From contig JBJEJH010000051.1 in NCBI GenBank assembly GCA_051877855.1, forward strand, positions 15,762 through 79,761: a DNA stretch of 64,000 nucleotides, written 5' to 3'. The notes under the pieces were generated by a model. That model made no database searches and had not been told where the DNA came from. It saw only the letters and a list, made by a program, of their open reading frames with translations. Positions 1 to 8,107 of the stretch are shown here, in pieces. This stretch comes from MGBC120314 sp051877855. Its GTDB lineage: Bacteria > Bacillota > Clostridia > Lachnospirales > Lachnospiraceae. How positions within the stretch are numbered: the first letter of the stretch is position 1; each line of letters begins with the position of its first letter. The position numbers and the translations under genes are program-made.

Positions 1-324
1 CGGATGAGAAAGAAGTTTTTCTGCCTTATCCTCCCTTGACTTCATTTTTCGCAAATATGCATCGCATGCTGAAAGATTACTCTCCAATTCTTGTTTCTTA
101 TATGTATAATACTTTTTTAAAGCCAATGACTCTGCTACTGGTCTGTTACTTTTTGACAGATAAGAAATTCCCTGTTTATCTTTCAAATGCCATTTATAGC
201 GATTACCATTTTTGGAACATAGCAGTTCTCCTTCAGGAAATTTATTCTCTAAAGCATTGACTTTTTTTAGTTCTTTTTCAATTTGCTCTTTTTTTCTTTT
301 CATAACATTGCAATTTATATCCAT
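1..324 (-). CDS. Hypothetical protein, N-terminal part (runs off left edge)
   Basis: Open frame of 108 codons with no stop before the window edge, so the C-terminus is missing. The ATG at 324 follows an AGAGG ribosome site at good spacing; a second ATG at 303 is less well placed. The visible protein is lysine- and glutamate-rich, starts MDINCNVMKRKKEQIEKEL, and looks like an N-terminal helix followed by a small basic domain and a second charged helix. No signal peptide or membrane segment is seen. It resembles short charged hypothetical proteins common in Lachnospiraceae, but I do not recognise a named family and assign no function. Composition is more AT-rich than the genes to its right. Confidence 0.6.
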   Translation of the reverse strand, partial: MDINCNVMKRKKEQIEKELKKVNALENKFPEGELLCSKNGNRYKWHLKDKQGISYLSKSNRPVAESLALKKYYTYKKQELESNLSACDAYLRKMKSREDKAEKLLSHP

Positions 325-400
325 TATAAACCTCTTTTCAATAATTTTGATTATTTTTTTCATGCTGCTCTATTATGTGTTGGTTGTTTCTTTGTGAGGA

Positions 401-670
401 TTGCGGGGTATTTTCTTGATTTCGACCTTCTATACCCCGCTCCTCTCTTGTTTTCGGGGCTTTTTTCTTAATTTCTTCTCGCCATGCCCCACTCCTCTCT
501 TTCCTTCGTGGCTTTTTTCTTGATTTCTGCCCCCCTATACCCCGCTCCCCTCTTGCTTGCGGGGTATTTTCCCTTATTCTATCCTTCTATACCCCACATC
601 CCGTCCAACAAGCTCTCCTCTAAGGGTATATTCCCTTATTTCCGCTCCCCATGCCCCGCAAGCCCCACAA
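401..670. repeat. Tandem array of about four imperfect hairpin units (period about 52 bp)
   Basis: Intergenic region between comEC and the partial gene (325-760 holds no credible gene). It repeats an imperfect 48-55 bp unit. Each unit has a C-rich arm, a pyrimidine loop, a G-rich arm, then a T-rich tract. Clear inverted repeats are GCGGGGTA 403-410 with TACCCCGC 433-440, CCCCG 435-439 with CGGGG 455-459 followed by six T, TACCCCGC 538-545 with GCGGGGTA 559-566 followed by four T, and TATACCC 588-594 with GGGTATA 624-630. On the plus strand these look like stacked terminators, yet no plus-strand gene reads into them. Function unknown. Confidence 0.6.
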
Positions 671-760
671 CCAAGCCCCCGGTATTATTTCTGACAATAC
701 TTATTCTGACGACATGCCTTTCTGACATGCTTTTCCGACGATACCTTTCTCCGTCTCATT

Positions 761-3109
761 TTATTCCTGACTCACATATCCCGAAACTACCACTTCTCCT
801 TTCTCAATCTTCACTTCAACGGCACCCAATTCGTCTGTTCGAAACACCTTTGTGCCCACCGTTTCCAGACGCATTAAAAGTTCCTTGTGGGGATGTCCGT
901 AAGAATTCTTTGCCCCACAGGAAATCAATGCAATCTCCGGTTGTACCACAGACAAAAACTCTTCATCCGTGGATTTACCCGAACCATGATGCGCCACCTT
1001 TAACATATCAATATCATTCAACAGCCCATTTTCCAGCAAATAATTCTCCCCGGAATCCTCCAGATCTCCCGTAAGAAGCACCTGATAATCTTCATAGGTC
1101 AGCCGAAGCACCGTGGAATAATCATTTTGCGAATCATATGGATATCCCAATGCAGGATGCAGGCATTCCACCAGAATGTTTCCACAGTAGAACTTCTCCC
1201 CGGCGTGAATATAGTGAATCGGAATATTCTTACTCGAAGCTACCCGAACCACCTTCTCATAACTTTCCGTCCGTGGACTGATGTCCGGCAGAATAAGACA
1301 ACCAATCTCAAGGAAACCATCCTGCCGACTGCGCTCCGAACTTTCATCCTCATCTCCCATGATTTCAAGGATTGCGCTGATATGATCCTGGTCGGCATGG
1401 GTTATGACCACATAGTCCAGCTTCCCTACTCCCTGTGACTTAAAATAATCCTCCAGACGATATTCACCTACATTCCGGATTCCGGTACTTCCCGCGTCCA
1501 CCATCATGGAGGTTCCTTGTGAAGTGATATGAATGCACTCCCCCTGTCCCACATCCAGCATACGCATGCAAAATAAAGGCTCACGGCGCACCACCAGGCA
1601 TACCACACCGATTACGACCAACTCCATAAAAGATCGAACCCCATAATAAACCAACAAAAGCCCCAACATAATGAACCCGTAATACAGGATAATCCCTATC
1701 CATCCCGGCTTCCCGGTAATCCATACTGCATAGGGTAATTGTAAGAAAAACTCACATAATTTCTTGTAGAACCAGAGAACATAATGCCCAAGCCCGGATA
1801 GTGCCACCGCTGCCGGCAGACAGAACAACCCCATCAGTCCTGCTGCCATAGCACTAAACATCATCAGACTCATTAATGGAAGAACAATGATATTTAAGAA
1901 AATTGAATAAATTGGAAATACATAAAAAGTACTTAGAAGTACCGGAAGTGTCATTACATTGACACTAAGACTTGTAAGAATTGAATCCAGGATCGGATTT
2001 CTTTGCTTTTTTCGCCCTTTGCCCTCAAGAAACCGCTCCTCAACGGCCTTCCAAAGTGCCGGTTTTACCAGCATAATGCCAAGCACCGCCAAGAAGGATA
2101 ACAAGAAACCACTATTAAAAATAATCTTGGGATAAACCAGAATAATCACGATTGCCGCCAATGCCATGGCACTGGGCATATCATAACTTCGTCCCAGCAC
2201 ATCCGCCATAACGCTGATTAGAAACATGGACACAGCCCGGAGAACCGAGACCCCATTACCGGTCATAATTCCATAGGACACCATCAAAATCGAACATATC
2301 ACAAAACAGGGAACAAATGAAATGCAACATTTACGCAATATGCGATACAGACCCATTCCGAGAATGGCAATATGAAGACCTGAGATTGCAAGAATATGCG
2401 CCATTCCATTGTCCTGATACATCTTCTTTACATCCACATCCAGCAAGGACTTGTCCCCCAGAAGAATCGATGTATAGAGACCCGCATCCTCATCCAGACC
2501 GATGTACTTATAAACTTCAACGAGACGACGCTTTAGCTGAAAAATCCCCTTCACCCAGGGGTTTTGATTCTTCTTAAGAACCTGTATTTTTTCAGGATAT
2601 CCCCTTGCCTGAATATTGAGAGTCTCATAATACTTCTTCTGGTCAAAATTACCCGGATTGCGTGCCTGCGGATAACAGGATAATCGCACATCACAGGCAA
2701 TCACATCCCCCATAAGCCAGTACTCTTCCTCCCGATCCACATATAACACCACCCCGTGCAAATGGGTTTTCTCTTTCGTATCCGAACATTGTATCAAGGG
2801 ATTCATGACATAGAGCTGCCACTGATCTTCCCTCTCCACCACTTTATTGATGCTACCCTCCAGATGATACACTTTATCCGGATTAATAGAACACTCCTCC
2901 ATCGCCCACCGCATCCGTCCAAATGCTGCAAGGAAAAGCAATGGAAAACCGATGTAGAAACCCCACACTTTCCTTTGTTGAATCAAATACAGAATCACCA
3001 TAAGGAAAGGGACAAATACAATACAAAATACCAAGGGACCTGCTGCCATAGCAAGAATCTCCCCCGCCATGACCACGGCAAATCCTCCTAACAAAGGTCT
3101 TTTAATCAT
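761..3109 (-). CDS. comEC: ComEC/Rec2 DNA-uptake channel protein
   Basis: 782-residue polytopic membrane protein of the family that carries single-stranded DNA across the membrane during natural transformation. An N-terminal pair of membrane helices and a DUF4131-like region come first. A central competence domain with many helices follows (around AISGLHIAILGMGLYRIL). The C-terminal metallo-beta-lactamase-like domain has THADQDH, GDLEDSGE and VAHHGSGKS motifs, the metal-site pattern of bacterial ComEC nuclease-like domains. Full family length. The ATG follows AAGGAGG at short spacing, 8 bases after the stop of the GerMN gene, so it is probably the last gene of the operon that starts with comEA. 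Confidence 0.95.
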   Translation of the reverse strand: MIKRPLLGGFAVVMAGEILAMAAGPLVFCIVFVPFLMVILYLIQQRKVWGFYIGFPLLFLAAFGRMRWAMEECSINPDKVYHLEGSINKVVEREDQWQLYVMNPLIQCSDTKEKTHLHGVVLYVDREEEYWLMGDVIACDVRLSCYPQARNPGNFDQKKYYETLNIQARGYPEKIQVLKKNQNPWVKGIFQLKRRLVEVYKYIGLDEDAGLYTSILLGDKSLLDVDVKKMYQDNGMAHILAISGLHIAILGMGLYRILRKCCISFVPCFVICSILMVSYGIMTGNGVSVLRAVSMFLISVMADVLGRSYDMPSAMALAAIVIILVYPKIIFNSGFLLSFLAVLGIMLVKPALWKAVEERFLEGKGRKKQRNPILDSILTSLSVNVMTLPVLLSTFYVFPIYSIFLNIIVLPLMSLMMFSAMAAGLMGLFCLPAAVALSGLGHYVLWFYKKLCEFFLQLPYAVWITGKPGWIGIILYYGFIMLGLLLVYYGVRSFMELVVIGVVCLVVRREPLFCMRMLDVGQGECIHITSQGTSMMVDAGSTGIRNVGEYRLEDYFKSQGVGKLDYVVITHADQDHISAILEIMGDEDESSERSRQDGFLEIGCLILPDISPRTESYEKVVRVASSKNIPIHYIHAGEKFYCGNILVECLHPALGYPYDSQNDYSTVLRLTYEDYQVLLTGDLEDSGENYLLENGLLNDIDMLKVAHHGSGKSTDEEFLSVVQPEIALISCGAKNSYGHPHKELLMRLETVGTKVFRTDELGAVEVKIEKGEVVVSGYVSQE

Positions 3110-3117
3110 TTACCTCC

Positions 3118-4047
3118 TTATTTTCCAACACAGTCCAGATTACGCTTTAAAGGTTCCTTCAGTAAAACACCATTAAGCATCAGGGACTCGTCACCATTAA
3201 TCTGAAACTGCACCTCACTAACTGTGCTTAACTCACATAGGGAATTGACAATGGAATATATCACTAATTCACTGTTCTTCCCATTAACATCTTCAACAAA
3301 CTCCGGACTCAGATTCAAATAACAAATTCCATCCCGGACCGTTGTACCAAGAATCTTCGTTTTGGAGGAGATTCCTATTTGATAACCTTCATCCTCCGCA
3401 CCCAGCATCAGTTGCTCCACCACAACACGCTCAATCGGTACCGTCTTTTCATAGGCAACATCCAGAGATACCGCCTCTAATTTCTCCCCATCCAATGGAA
3501 TAAAGTAGAGGGTTAACTTGGACCATCCGTATTTATTAAATTCCGCTCCGGAATCCTCAATAAAGTCATCCTTTCCCATAAACCCCACAATTTGTCCATT
3601 CTGATAGGTATGGGCTTGCCCGTCAACATAAAAATACACTGAATTAATTCCATCAAGCTGGGTCAGGGTCTTAACCACCGAAGCTCTGAATAGTACCTCC
3701 TGCACCCCATCCATCTTCTTATACCGATCATTAAAATACACATAGGCAACACCATTGGACACGTTAGCATCCGTAATTGCCGGTGTTTCCCCATACTCCT
3801 TCAAATCCCCCCGCTCCTTCAATGGGATTTCCATCGCCGCAAGCATTTCCCGCATCCAAAGATCCGGATCGGTGGTCTCTGAGTAGTACTCCTTCGTTGT
3901 CAATGCGTCATTTTCTACTTTGTAAATGTAATACTGATTTCCCACCGGTTCCTCTTTCTCCTCACGGGAGACTTCATCACATGCACAAAGCAGAATCAGC
4001 ACCATACCAAGACTCCACACAATCGCTTTTCTTAGGATTGATTTCAT
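3118..4047 (-). CDS. GerMN-domain lipoprotein
   Basis: 309 residues. A signal peptide with a lipobox ending LLCAC predicts a lipid-anchored exported protein. The rest holds two GerMN-like repeats (about residues 75-160 and 195-300), each with the pattern of a conserved hydrophobic strand, an ASVVKTLTQL or YSIVNSLCEL helix and a closing strand. In Bacillus GerM the domain works in sporulation and germination, but many GerMN lipoproteins occur outside that role. The ATG overlaps the stop of the upstream kinase gene (ATGA), so the two are translationally coupled. In Firmicutes a kinase plus GerMN lipoprotein pair often forms a sensory unit; that link here is inference. Confidence 0.85.
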   Translation of the reverse strand: MKSILRKAIVWSLGMVLILLCACDEVSREEKEEPVGNQYYIYKVENDALTTKEYYSETTDPDLWMREMLAAMEIPLKERGDLKEYGETPAITDANVSNGVAYVYFNDRYKKMDGVQEVLFRASVVKTLTQLDGINSVYFYVDGQAHTYQNGQIVGFMGKDDFIEDSGAEFNKYGWSKLTLYFIPLDGEKLEAVSLDVAYEKTVPIERVVVEQLMLGAEDEGYQIGISSKTKILGTTVRDGICYLNLSPEFVEDVNGKNSELVIYSIVNSLCELSTVSEVQFQINGDESLMLNGVLLKEPLKRNLDCVGK

Positions 4048-5516
4048 GACCCATCACCTCCCACATAGATCAACGGAACACGCATGATAAATTTGCTTCC
4101 CTCGTTTTCCTTACTCTGAAGTTTCATCTGACCATGATGCATCAGCACCGTCTCCCGTGCAATAGACAGTCCAAGGCCTGTACCTCCTGTTTCTCTTGAA
4201 CGGGTCTTGTCCACACGATAAAAACGATCAAAGATCTTATCCTGCTGATCCTCAGGGATACCGATTCCCGAGTCCTCCACCTGTATATAGAAGTACTTGT
4301 GGTCCGCATTGAGAGAAACCTTCACCCATCCATCCTTTTTATTGTACTTTATCGCATTTTCCACAAGATTGGTTACCGCCAGAGTCAGTTTCACCTCATC
4401 CACATCTGCCACAACATCACGATAACTTTCATAGGTTATCTCAATATTCTGCCTGGAGGCAATGGGTACAATTCGCTTTAAAACGGCCTCAACCAGATCG
4501 TTAATACGAACCCGGCTGATATTCATGGCAACTTCTGTTTTATCCATCCGGACTAAGGTCAGAAGATCGTTAATAATCTTATTCTCACGATCAATTTCCT
4601 TCGTAATATCTTCCATAAACTCCTGATAGAGTTCAATCGGAACATCCTTCTGTCCATTTAGAGAATCTGCCAATACCTTAATAGAGGTCATAGGGGTCTT
4701 TAACTCATGAGACACATTTGAAACAAATTCCTGACGTGATTCGTCCAATTGTGCCATTCGTCCAAACAGTTTATTAAATTCTCCGGATAATTCTTTAATT
4801 TCTGAATATTCACTTTCGGAAACCCTCGTCTTATATCCCTGACTAAACTCCCGGATGGATGCTGTGATATTCTCCACCGGTTCCACAAGAAGACCCGAGA
4901 AAAAGAACGCAACAATAACCACCGCAACGATTAAAAGAATCCGTACCACATAGAGTTCCCTCTCTGCCTTCTTAAGATTCAATCGAAACTCCCCTTGATT
5001 AACGTATGCAATAATCACTCCAATCCCCTGATTTTCCGTATTCTGAATGGTAACTGCCAGTTCCGTCACATCCCCCGATTTCGGATTTTCCTGCAAAGTC
5101 TTACCCTTAAGTCCCTGAATAACGGTGGTTGAAATCAGGGTTTTGCCCTCCTCGAACATATATGAATCATAAACAATCCTCATCTGTCCATTGACCACAA
5201 TAATTCTCGAATCAAAAACATCGGATAATGAGGACAGGCTCTCCCGTCCAATATCAGCCTTTTCGTCGATGAAGGCATTTTTCTGTCCAATCGTTCTTGC
5301 CGCCTGATTCAGATAACTTTGAATATCATTATTTTTACTGCGAATTGCTTCCTGATGATAGGAATTGATAACACTTTGCTCCATAACCAGTAACGGCAAT
5401 ACACCCGCAATGATGATTGCCGCCATGATACGGAACCGAATGCTATGAATGAATTTATAAAAGAATTCAAGAAAATGTTCTTCATTTTCCCGGTCTGAAT
5501 AGTTATTCTTTAACAA
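4044..5516 (-). CDS. Sensor histidine kinase (PhoR/WalK type)
   Basis: Membrane kinase paired with the response regulator upstream. Order: a membrane helix about 30 residues in, an extracytoplasmic sensor of about 135 residues, a second membrane helix, a HAMP linker, a HisKA domain with the phospho-acceptor in SHELKTPMTS, and an ATPase domain with DSGIGIP and GGTGLGLSIA motifs. The open frame extends to a GTG at 5561, but that would overlap the regulator by 59 bases without a ribosome site. I prefer TTG 5516, which follows GGGGAGTGGGG and overlaps by 14. ATG 5549 is also possible. The substrate or signal cannot be read from the sequence. Confidence 0.9.
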   Translation of the reverse strand: MLKNNYSDRENEEHFLEFFYKFIHSIRFRIMAAIIIAGVLPLLVMEQSVINSYHQEAIRSKNNDIQSYLNQAARTIGQKNAFIDEKADIGRESLSSLSDVFDSRIIVVNGQMRIVYDSYMFEEGKTLISTTVIQGLKGKTLQENPKSGDVTELAVTIQNTENQGIGVIIAYVNQGEFRLNLKKAERELYVVRILLIVAVVIVAFFFSGLLVEPVENITASIREFSQGYKTRVSESEYSEIKELSGEFNKLFGRMAQLDESRQEFVSNVSHELKTPMTSIKVLADSLNGQKDVPIELYQEFMEDITKEIDRENKIINDLLTLVRMDKTEVAMNISRVRINDLVEAVLKRIVPIASRQNIEITYESYRDVVADVDEVKLTLAVTNLVENAIKYNKKDGWVKVSLNADHKYFYIQVEDSGIGIPEDQQDKIFDRFYRVDKTRSRETGGTGLGLSIARETVLMHHGQMKLQSKENEGSKFIMRVPLIYVGGDGS

Positions 5517-6201
5517 AATAATACCCCACTCCCCATTTGGTCTGGACATACTTTGGTTCACTAGGGTTTGGCTCGATCTTCTCCCGAAGTCTTCTTACGT
5601 GAACGTCCACGGTACGCACATCGCCCGGATATTCATATCCCCATACCATATTTAACAGATTGTCTCTGCTATATACTTTTCCACGGTTTTTGGCAAGCAG
5701 CTCCAAAAGATCAAATTCCTTCACCGTAAGATTCATCTGCTTTCCGTCAACCCAGACATTTCTTCCCTCGAAATCAATCTTCATACCAAAGATCTCCAAA
5801 CCCGCATCCAAATTATTGTCACCGGAATTCTTTCTTCCTTGATTTCTTCGGAGAATGGCCTTCATTCTGGCCTTGACCTCAAGAATATTAAATGGCTTTG
5901 TTATGTAATCATCCGCACCATTTTCAAATCCAAGAATCTTATCCATGTCATCTTCCCGGGCCGTCAGCATTATGATCGGCACATCGGAAAATTCCCGCAC
6001 CTGACGGCAGACCTCCATGCCATCCATTTTAGGCAGCATCAGGTCCAGAAGGATGATATCATAATTGCCGTTTCGCACCATGGAAAGGGCACTCTCACCG
6101 TCATAAGCGCAATCCACCTCATAACCATCCTGATCCAAACTAAACTTTATTCCCTTTACGATGATCTTCTCGTCATCCACCACTAAAACCTTATTATTCA
6201 T
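5503..6201 (-). CDS. OmpR/PhoB-family response regulator
   Basis: About 232 residues. An N-terminal receiver domain shows KVLVVDDEK, the phosphorylated aspartate in LLDLMLPKMDG, the conserved threonine in MLTAR and the lysine in YITKPF. A C-terminal winged-helix domain follows, with FDLLELLAKNRGKVYSRDNLL and VDVHVRRLREKIE. The frame opens at a GTG at 6216, but ATG 6201 is preceded by GGGAGAG and gives the standard N-terminus. It lies between comEA and the kinase, so the pair may control the competence genes around it, or it may simply share their transcript. Confidence 0.93.
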   Translation of the reverse strand: MNNKVLVVDDEKIIVKGIKFSLDQDGYEVDCAYDGESALSMVRNGNYDIILLDLMLPKMDGMEVCRQVREFSDVPIIMLTAREDDMDKILGFENGADDYITKPFNILEVKARMKAILRRNQGRKNSGDNNLDAGLEIFGMKIDFEGRNVWVDGKQMNLTVKEFDLLELLAKNRGKVYSRDNLLNMVWGYEYPGDVRTVDVHVRRLREKIEPNPSEPKYVQTKWGVGYYFVKE

Positions 6202-6261
6202 ACTCTCTCCCATCACGCATCAATGCATTCCTGCTGATATCCCACAATCAGCAAACGCCGG

Positions 6262-6921
6262 CTAACGTACAACAATATAATCCCTGATCTTACTAAAGGC
6301 TGCGCTTTTGATTCCGGAAATGTTCTGAATCTCCTCAATCGCTGTAAACTTGCCGTGTTCGCTTCGATACTGTAAAATCGCTTCTGCACGGGATTCGCCA
6401 ATCCCGGGTAACGTCATCAACTGCTCCTTGGTGGCATGATTCAAATCCACCTTGCCCTCCGACACATCGGATTCGACAGCTCCCGTTACAAGCAAAACTT
6501 CTTCCCCTTGAGCCGGTACATAAATCCGTTGTTCGTCCACCAGACGACTTGCCATAGGAAGCATGTCCAGCACACCATTTTCCGTGACACCTCCGGCGCA
6601 CTCGATGGCTTCATACACTCGTGCACCCTCATCCAGTTCATACACTCCCGGATAGCACACCTGACCGCAGACATACACATAAATCCTGTTTTCAACAGCT
6701 TTCGTGACAAATGTTTCTTCCCTTGAAGACTCCTCCTCTATCGGGATCTGCGACCTCAAAGTTTCCTGCTGCATGGCCGTTACGGTATCTTCGAAAAAGA
6801 GATCCGACTCCTTGCGGTTCTTCACATTCATCCATTGAAACCAATACAGGATACCACAAATCAATGCCGCAACCAGCGAAACAATCAGGGTTATTATTCT
6901 TTTTTTCTTATAATTATGCAT
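6262..6921 (-). CDS. comEA: ComEA-family DNA-binding protein (SLBB plus helix-hairpin-helix)
   Basis: 219 residues. An N-terminal membrane anchor (ITLIVSLVAALICGILYW) is followed by an acidic linker, an SLBB domain (VYVCGQVCYPGVYEL, about residues 78-145) and a C-terminal helix-hairpin-helix pair (VDLNHATKEQLMTLPGIGES) that binds double-stranded DNA. This is the normal ComEA layout, the surface receptor that hands DNA to ComEC. Excellent ribosome site TAGGAGG seven bases before the ATG. First gene of the minus-strand operon; only 60 bases separate it from the regulator. Confidence 0.93.
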   Translation of the reverse strand: MHNYKKKRIITLIVSLVAALICGILYWFQWMNVKNRKESDLFFEDTVTAMQQETLRSQIPIEEESSREETFVTKAVENRIYVYVCGQVCYPGVYELDEGARVYEAIECAGGVTENGVLDMLPMASRLVDEQRIYVPAQGEEVLLVTGAVESDVSEGKVDLNHATKEQLMTLPGIGESRAEAILQYRSEHGKFTAIEEIQNISGIKSAAFSKIRDYIVVR

Positions 6922-7036
6922 TCAAACCTCCTAAAATCTAAAACTTTGAATGCACAATCCCCTTTACCCTACTAATTTTAACGAATCCCACCATGAAATA
7001 CAACCTCTATTTCAAAAATTCCTTCCACTTTACATA

Positions 7037-7065
7037 TTTACACCAATTTTTACATATAGTATAAT
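7037..7065 (+). promoter_or_regulatory. Promoter for the glycosyltransferase-yfhO-argH operon
   Basis: A -35 TTTACA at 7037-7042 and a perfect -10 TATAAT at 7060-7065 are separated by 17 bases. The predicted start lies near 7072, giving a leader of about 45 bases before the ribosome site GGTAGGAG at 7101-7108. Confidence 0.75.
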
Positions 7066-7116
7066 TTTACAATATGGGATTTTATGCGAACCCATCAATC
7101 GGTAGGAGAATTAAAC

Positions 7117-8079
7117 ATGAAAACAGTTGATATTATTGTACCTTGTTACAATGAACAGGAAGTACTTTCCACCTTTCATAAGACAACCAGTGAAATTATA
7201 GATAAAATCGAAAATTATTCTTTTCGTTATATTTTCGTTGATGACGGAAGCCGTGACGACACGCTGCTCATCCTGAAGGGATTGCAGGCCACCTACAAGA
7301 ATGTGGATTACATTTCATTTTCCCGTAATTTCGGCAAGGAGGCTGGCATGTATGCAGGACTTGAAAACAGCACCGGGGACTATGTTATTGTCATGGATGC
7401 GGATTTACAGCATCCTCCCATCCTGATTCCGGAAATGATCCGGCACATTGAGGAAGGCCATGACTGCTGTGCCGCTTACCGCTCCAACCGGAAAGGGGAG
7501 GCACCGATTCGAAGCTTCCTCTCCCAGCAGTTTTATAAAGTCAATAATATGCTCACTTCCGTTAAGATGCCTTACGGCGCCGTGGATTACCGCATCATGT
7601 CCCGGCAGATGGTGGATGCCATCGTATCCATGTCGGAGGTAGAACGCTTCTCCAAGGGAATCTTTAGTTATGTGGGATTTGACATCTGCTGGATTCCTTA
7701 TGAAAATGTAGAAAGAACCCTGGGTGTAACCAAATGGAAATTAAGAAGCCTCCTCCGTTACGCCGTAGATGGCATCACCTCATTTTCAACCGCACCACTT
7801 CATCTGGTATCCCTGATGGGTGGCGCAATATCCATCGCAGCGATTATCTATGGAATATACATTTTTATAAAAACCGTGGTATTGGGTGTGGATCTGCCGG
7901 GCTATGCTTCCACCATTATTCTGTTGCTTTTCCTCGGAGGAGTAATCGAATTATCCCTGGGTATTATCAGTGAGTATTTATCAAGAATTTTCCTGGAAAC
8001 CAAGAACCGTCCGATCTACATTGCCAAGGAGAATTCCGTAAAGAACACTACCACAGAAGACTCTTTCGAACAAAAATAG
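7117..8079 (+). CDS. Family 2 glycosyltransferase, CsbB/GtrB type (undecaprenyl-phosphate sugar synthase)
   Basis: 320 residues. A GT2 domain comes first with IIVPCYNEQEV, the DDGSRDDT nucleotide-sugar motif and the metal-binding DADLQHP. Two C-terminal membrane helices (about 225-250 and 260-290) follow. This layout is that of enzymes that load one sugar onto polyprenyl phosphate, such as CsbB, GtrB and DPM-like proteins. The frame opens at ATG 7084, but TAGGAG directly precedes ATG 7117 and the protein then starts MKTVDIIVPCYN as in the family. It sits 28 bases before a YfhO gene; in Bacillus and Listeria such pairs decorate lipoteichoic acid. The actual sugar is unknown. Confidence 0.92.
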   Translation: MKTVDIIVPCYNEQEVLSTFHKTTSEIIDKIENYSFRYIFVDDGSRDDTLLILKGLQATYKNVDYISFSRNFGKEAGMYAGLENSTGDYVIVMDADLQHPPILIPEMIRHIEEGHDCCAAYRSNRKGEAPIRSFLSQQFYKVNNMLTSVKMPYGAVDYRIMSRQMVDAIVSMSEVERFSKGIFSYVGFDICWIPYENVERTLGVTKWKLRSLLRYAVDGITSFSTAPLHLVSLMGGAISIAAIIYGIYIFIKTVVLGVDLPGYASTIILLLFLGGVIELSLGIISEYLSRIFLETKNRPIYIAKENSVKNTTTEDSFEQK

Positions 8080-8107
8080 TTCATAATTTTATTTGAGGAG
8101 AACCGTC

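Noticed and set aside
484..1074. Long plus-strand open frame (196 codons)
   Set aside because: It lies over the hairpin array and the end of comEC in the other strand, is proline/serine-rich and has no ribosome site.
5839..6186. Plus-strand open frame of 115 codons
   Set aside because: It is a shadow of the response-regulator gene on the minus strand, with no ribosome site.
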